Shown piece by piece: positions 5,484 to 6,232 of a DNA stretch of 6,232 bases. The stretch comes from Promethearchaeota archaeon. Lineage in GTDB: Archaea > Asgardarchaeota > Lokiarchaeia > Sigynarchaeales > SOKP01. The notes below the pieces were generated by a model. That model was given only the letters and a program-made list of their open reading frames with translations. It did no database searches and had not been told where the DNA came from. The DNA is taken from positions 1 to 6,232 of the forward strand of contig SDNN01000171.1 of the NCBI GenBank assembly GCA_004524425.1, in the 5' to 3' direction. A program made the position numbers and the translations under genes. How positions within the stretch are numbered: the first letter of the stretch is position 1; each line of letters opens with the position of its first letter.

Positions 5484-6206
5484 ATGCCACTTAACCCTTT
5501 TGAGATATTACAAGGCATTTTAACTCTTATTTTCGTGTTAATTTCCATATTATTAGGCTTAAGTATAATCTCAAAATACAGATTACAAAGGAATAGATTA
5601 TTCATTTTAGTGGGGATTACATGGATCTGTGTAATCAGCCCTTACTGGCCTGACGCAATCTCAATCATTTCCATATTATTCTTCAATGCGTCATTAGGAG
5701 AACCTCTATACTTTTTTTTAGCCATGGCATTTATTCCCTTGGTGCATGTCACGTGGATATTGGCCATCACAGACATGATGTTCAAAAGCAAGCAAAAACC
5801 AATAATGGCTTTCATCATTGTTGAGGCTTTTCTTTATGAAATAGTCTTTCTCTACTTTTTGTTCACTGATCCCTCTTTAATAGGAACGCAAGTTGCTCCG
5901 TTTGACGTGGATTGGACGTATTTCATAATAATCTACTTGTTTCTTTCAATCATCGCTTTCACGATTACCGGGTTATTATTTGCCAGAGAGTCTTTGCGAT
6001 CGGAAAATGAAGAAATCAGGCTCAAGGGAAAATTTCTTTTAATCGCTTTCATATCATTCGCAGTTGGAGCTTTTTTTGAATCTGCCATGGTTTTAAATGA
6101 AATTACTCTAGTGATCATCAGAATAATCGTATTAACCGCAGCTTTTGAATTTTATATTGGTTTTACGTTGCCATCAATCGTGAAAAAAGCTTTTATCAAA
6201 TCATAG
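5484..6206 (+). CDS. Multi-pass membrane protein of unknown function, ~7 helices
   Basis: I do not recognise a named family for this 240-aa protein. Hydrophobic segments at about 8-29, 38-67 (perhaps two short helices), 73-97, 106-127, 143-166, 182-203 and 206-229 suggest about seven membrane helices. Basic loops at 31-38 (KYRLQRNR) and 101-106 (KSKQKP), and a basic tail (KKAFIKS), suggest cytoplasmic sides. The charged loop 167-183 (ARESLRSENEEIRLKGK) precedes helix 6. Acidic or polar residues within helices include E114, E119, E199 and E222. There is no kinase, transporter signature or soluble domain. It resembles stand-alone versions of 7-helix sensor input domains only in overall shape. 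With no Shine-Dalgarno and a TATA box ~26 nt upstream, its mRNA should be leaderless. Upstream and downstream T-runs suggest it is transcribed alone. Confidence 0.85.
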   Translation: MPLNPFEILQGILTLIFVLISILLGLSIISKYRLQRNRLFILVGITWICVISPYWPDAISIISILFFNASLGEPLYFFLAMAFIPLVHVTWILAITDMMFKSKQKPIMAFIIVEAFLYEIVFLYFLFTDPSLIGTQVAPFDVDWTYFIIIYLFLSIIAFTITGLLFARESLRSENEEIRLKGKFLLIAFISFAVGAFFESAMVLNEITLVIIRIIVLTAAFEFYIGFTLPSIVKKAFIKS

Positions 6207-6217
6207 TCAAACTTTTA

Positions 6218-6225
6218 TTTTTTTT
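6218..6225 (+). terminator. T8 terminator of the membrane-protein gene
   Basis: TTTT at 6213-6216 and T8 at 6218-6225 follow the TAG stop (6204-6206) within 20 nt, without a hairpin. Confidence 0.55.
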
Positions 6226-6232
6226 ATTTAAT

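Noticed and set aside
5933..6118. 61-codon minus-strand frame inside the membrane-protein gene
   Set aside because: It is the antisense shadow of hydrophobic helix codons; no start signal.
1..6232. CRISPR array, insertion sequence, tRNA/rRNA or defence system
   Set aside because: I saw no regularly spaced repeats, transposase motifs, terminal repeats or structured RNA genes on either strand; the window looks like ordinary metabolic DNA.

Overview
The window is an AT-rich stretch (by eye roughly two thirds A+T) that reads as archaeal. The signs are TTTATA/TTTAAATA-type boxes upstream of genes, short poly-T tracts just after stop codons, Shine-Dalgarno sites for some genes, an apparently leaderless gene, and two tungsten aldehyde:ferredoxin oxidoreductase (AOR) family genes. 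The SDR gene closely resembles the SDR half of eukaryotic HSDL2, and the SCP2-like and multi-pass membrane proteins are of a kind I associate with Asgard archaea (Lokiarchaeia-like). That lineage call is an inference; nothing here proves it.

Layout. (1) Positions 1-302, minus strand: the N-terminal 100 residues of a probable SCP2 (sterol-carrier/lipid-transfer) domain protein, cut by the window edge. (2) 303-624: a non-coding divergent promoter region holding a perfect 11-bp inverted repeat beside the SCP2 promoter and a TATA-like box inside a palindrome in front of the next gene. (3) 625-2463, plus strand: AOR-family enzyme 1 (612 aa). (4) 2464-2533: a short gap with T-tracts on both strands serving convergent genes. 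(5) 2534-4342, minus strand: AOR-family enzyme 2 (602 aa), a different subfamily. The longest frame begins at a GTG at 4354, but that codon lies inside the ribosome-binding site and ATG 4342 is the better start. (6) 4343-4564: a divergent promoter region. (7) 4565-5404, plus strand: an HSDL2-like short-chain dehydrogenase (279 aa). (8) 5405-5483: a T9 terminator, then a TATA box placed so that the next mRNA should be leaderless. (9) 5484-6206, plus strand: an unrecognised membrane protein with about seven helices, followed by a T8 tract.

How the genes may work together (inference). AORs oxidise aldehydes to acids and reduce ferredoxin. HSDL2-type SDRs interconvert hydroxyl and carbonyl groups with NAD(P)H, and SCP2 domains bind lipids or acyl chains. 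In animal HSDL2 the SDR and SCP2 domains are one polypeptide. Here they are separate genes flanking two AORs, which would fit a neighbourhood for oxidising hydrophobic alcohols and aldehydes. Each gene has its own promoter and terminator signals, so this is not an operon, and the link rests on proximity and on the domain fusion known elsewhere. I see no mobile element, CRISPR array, tRNA or rRNA.
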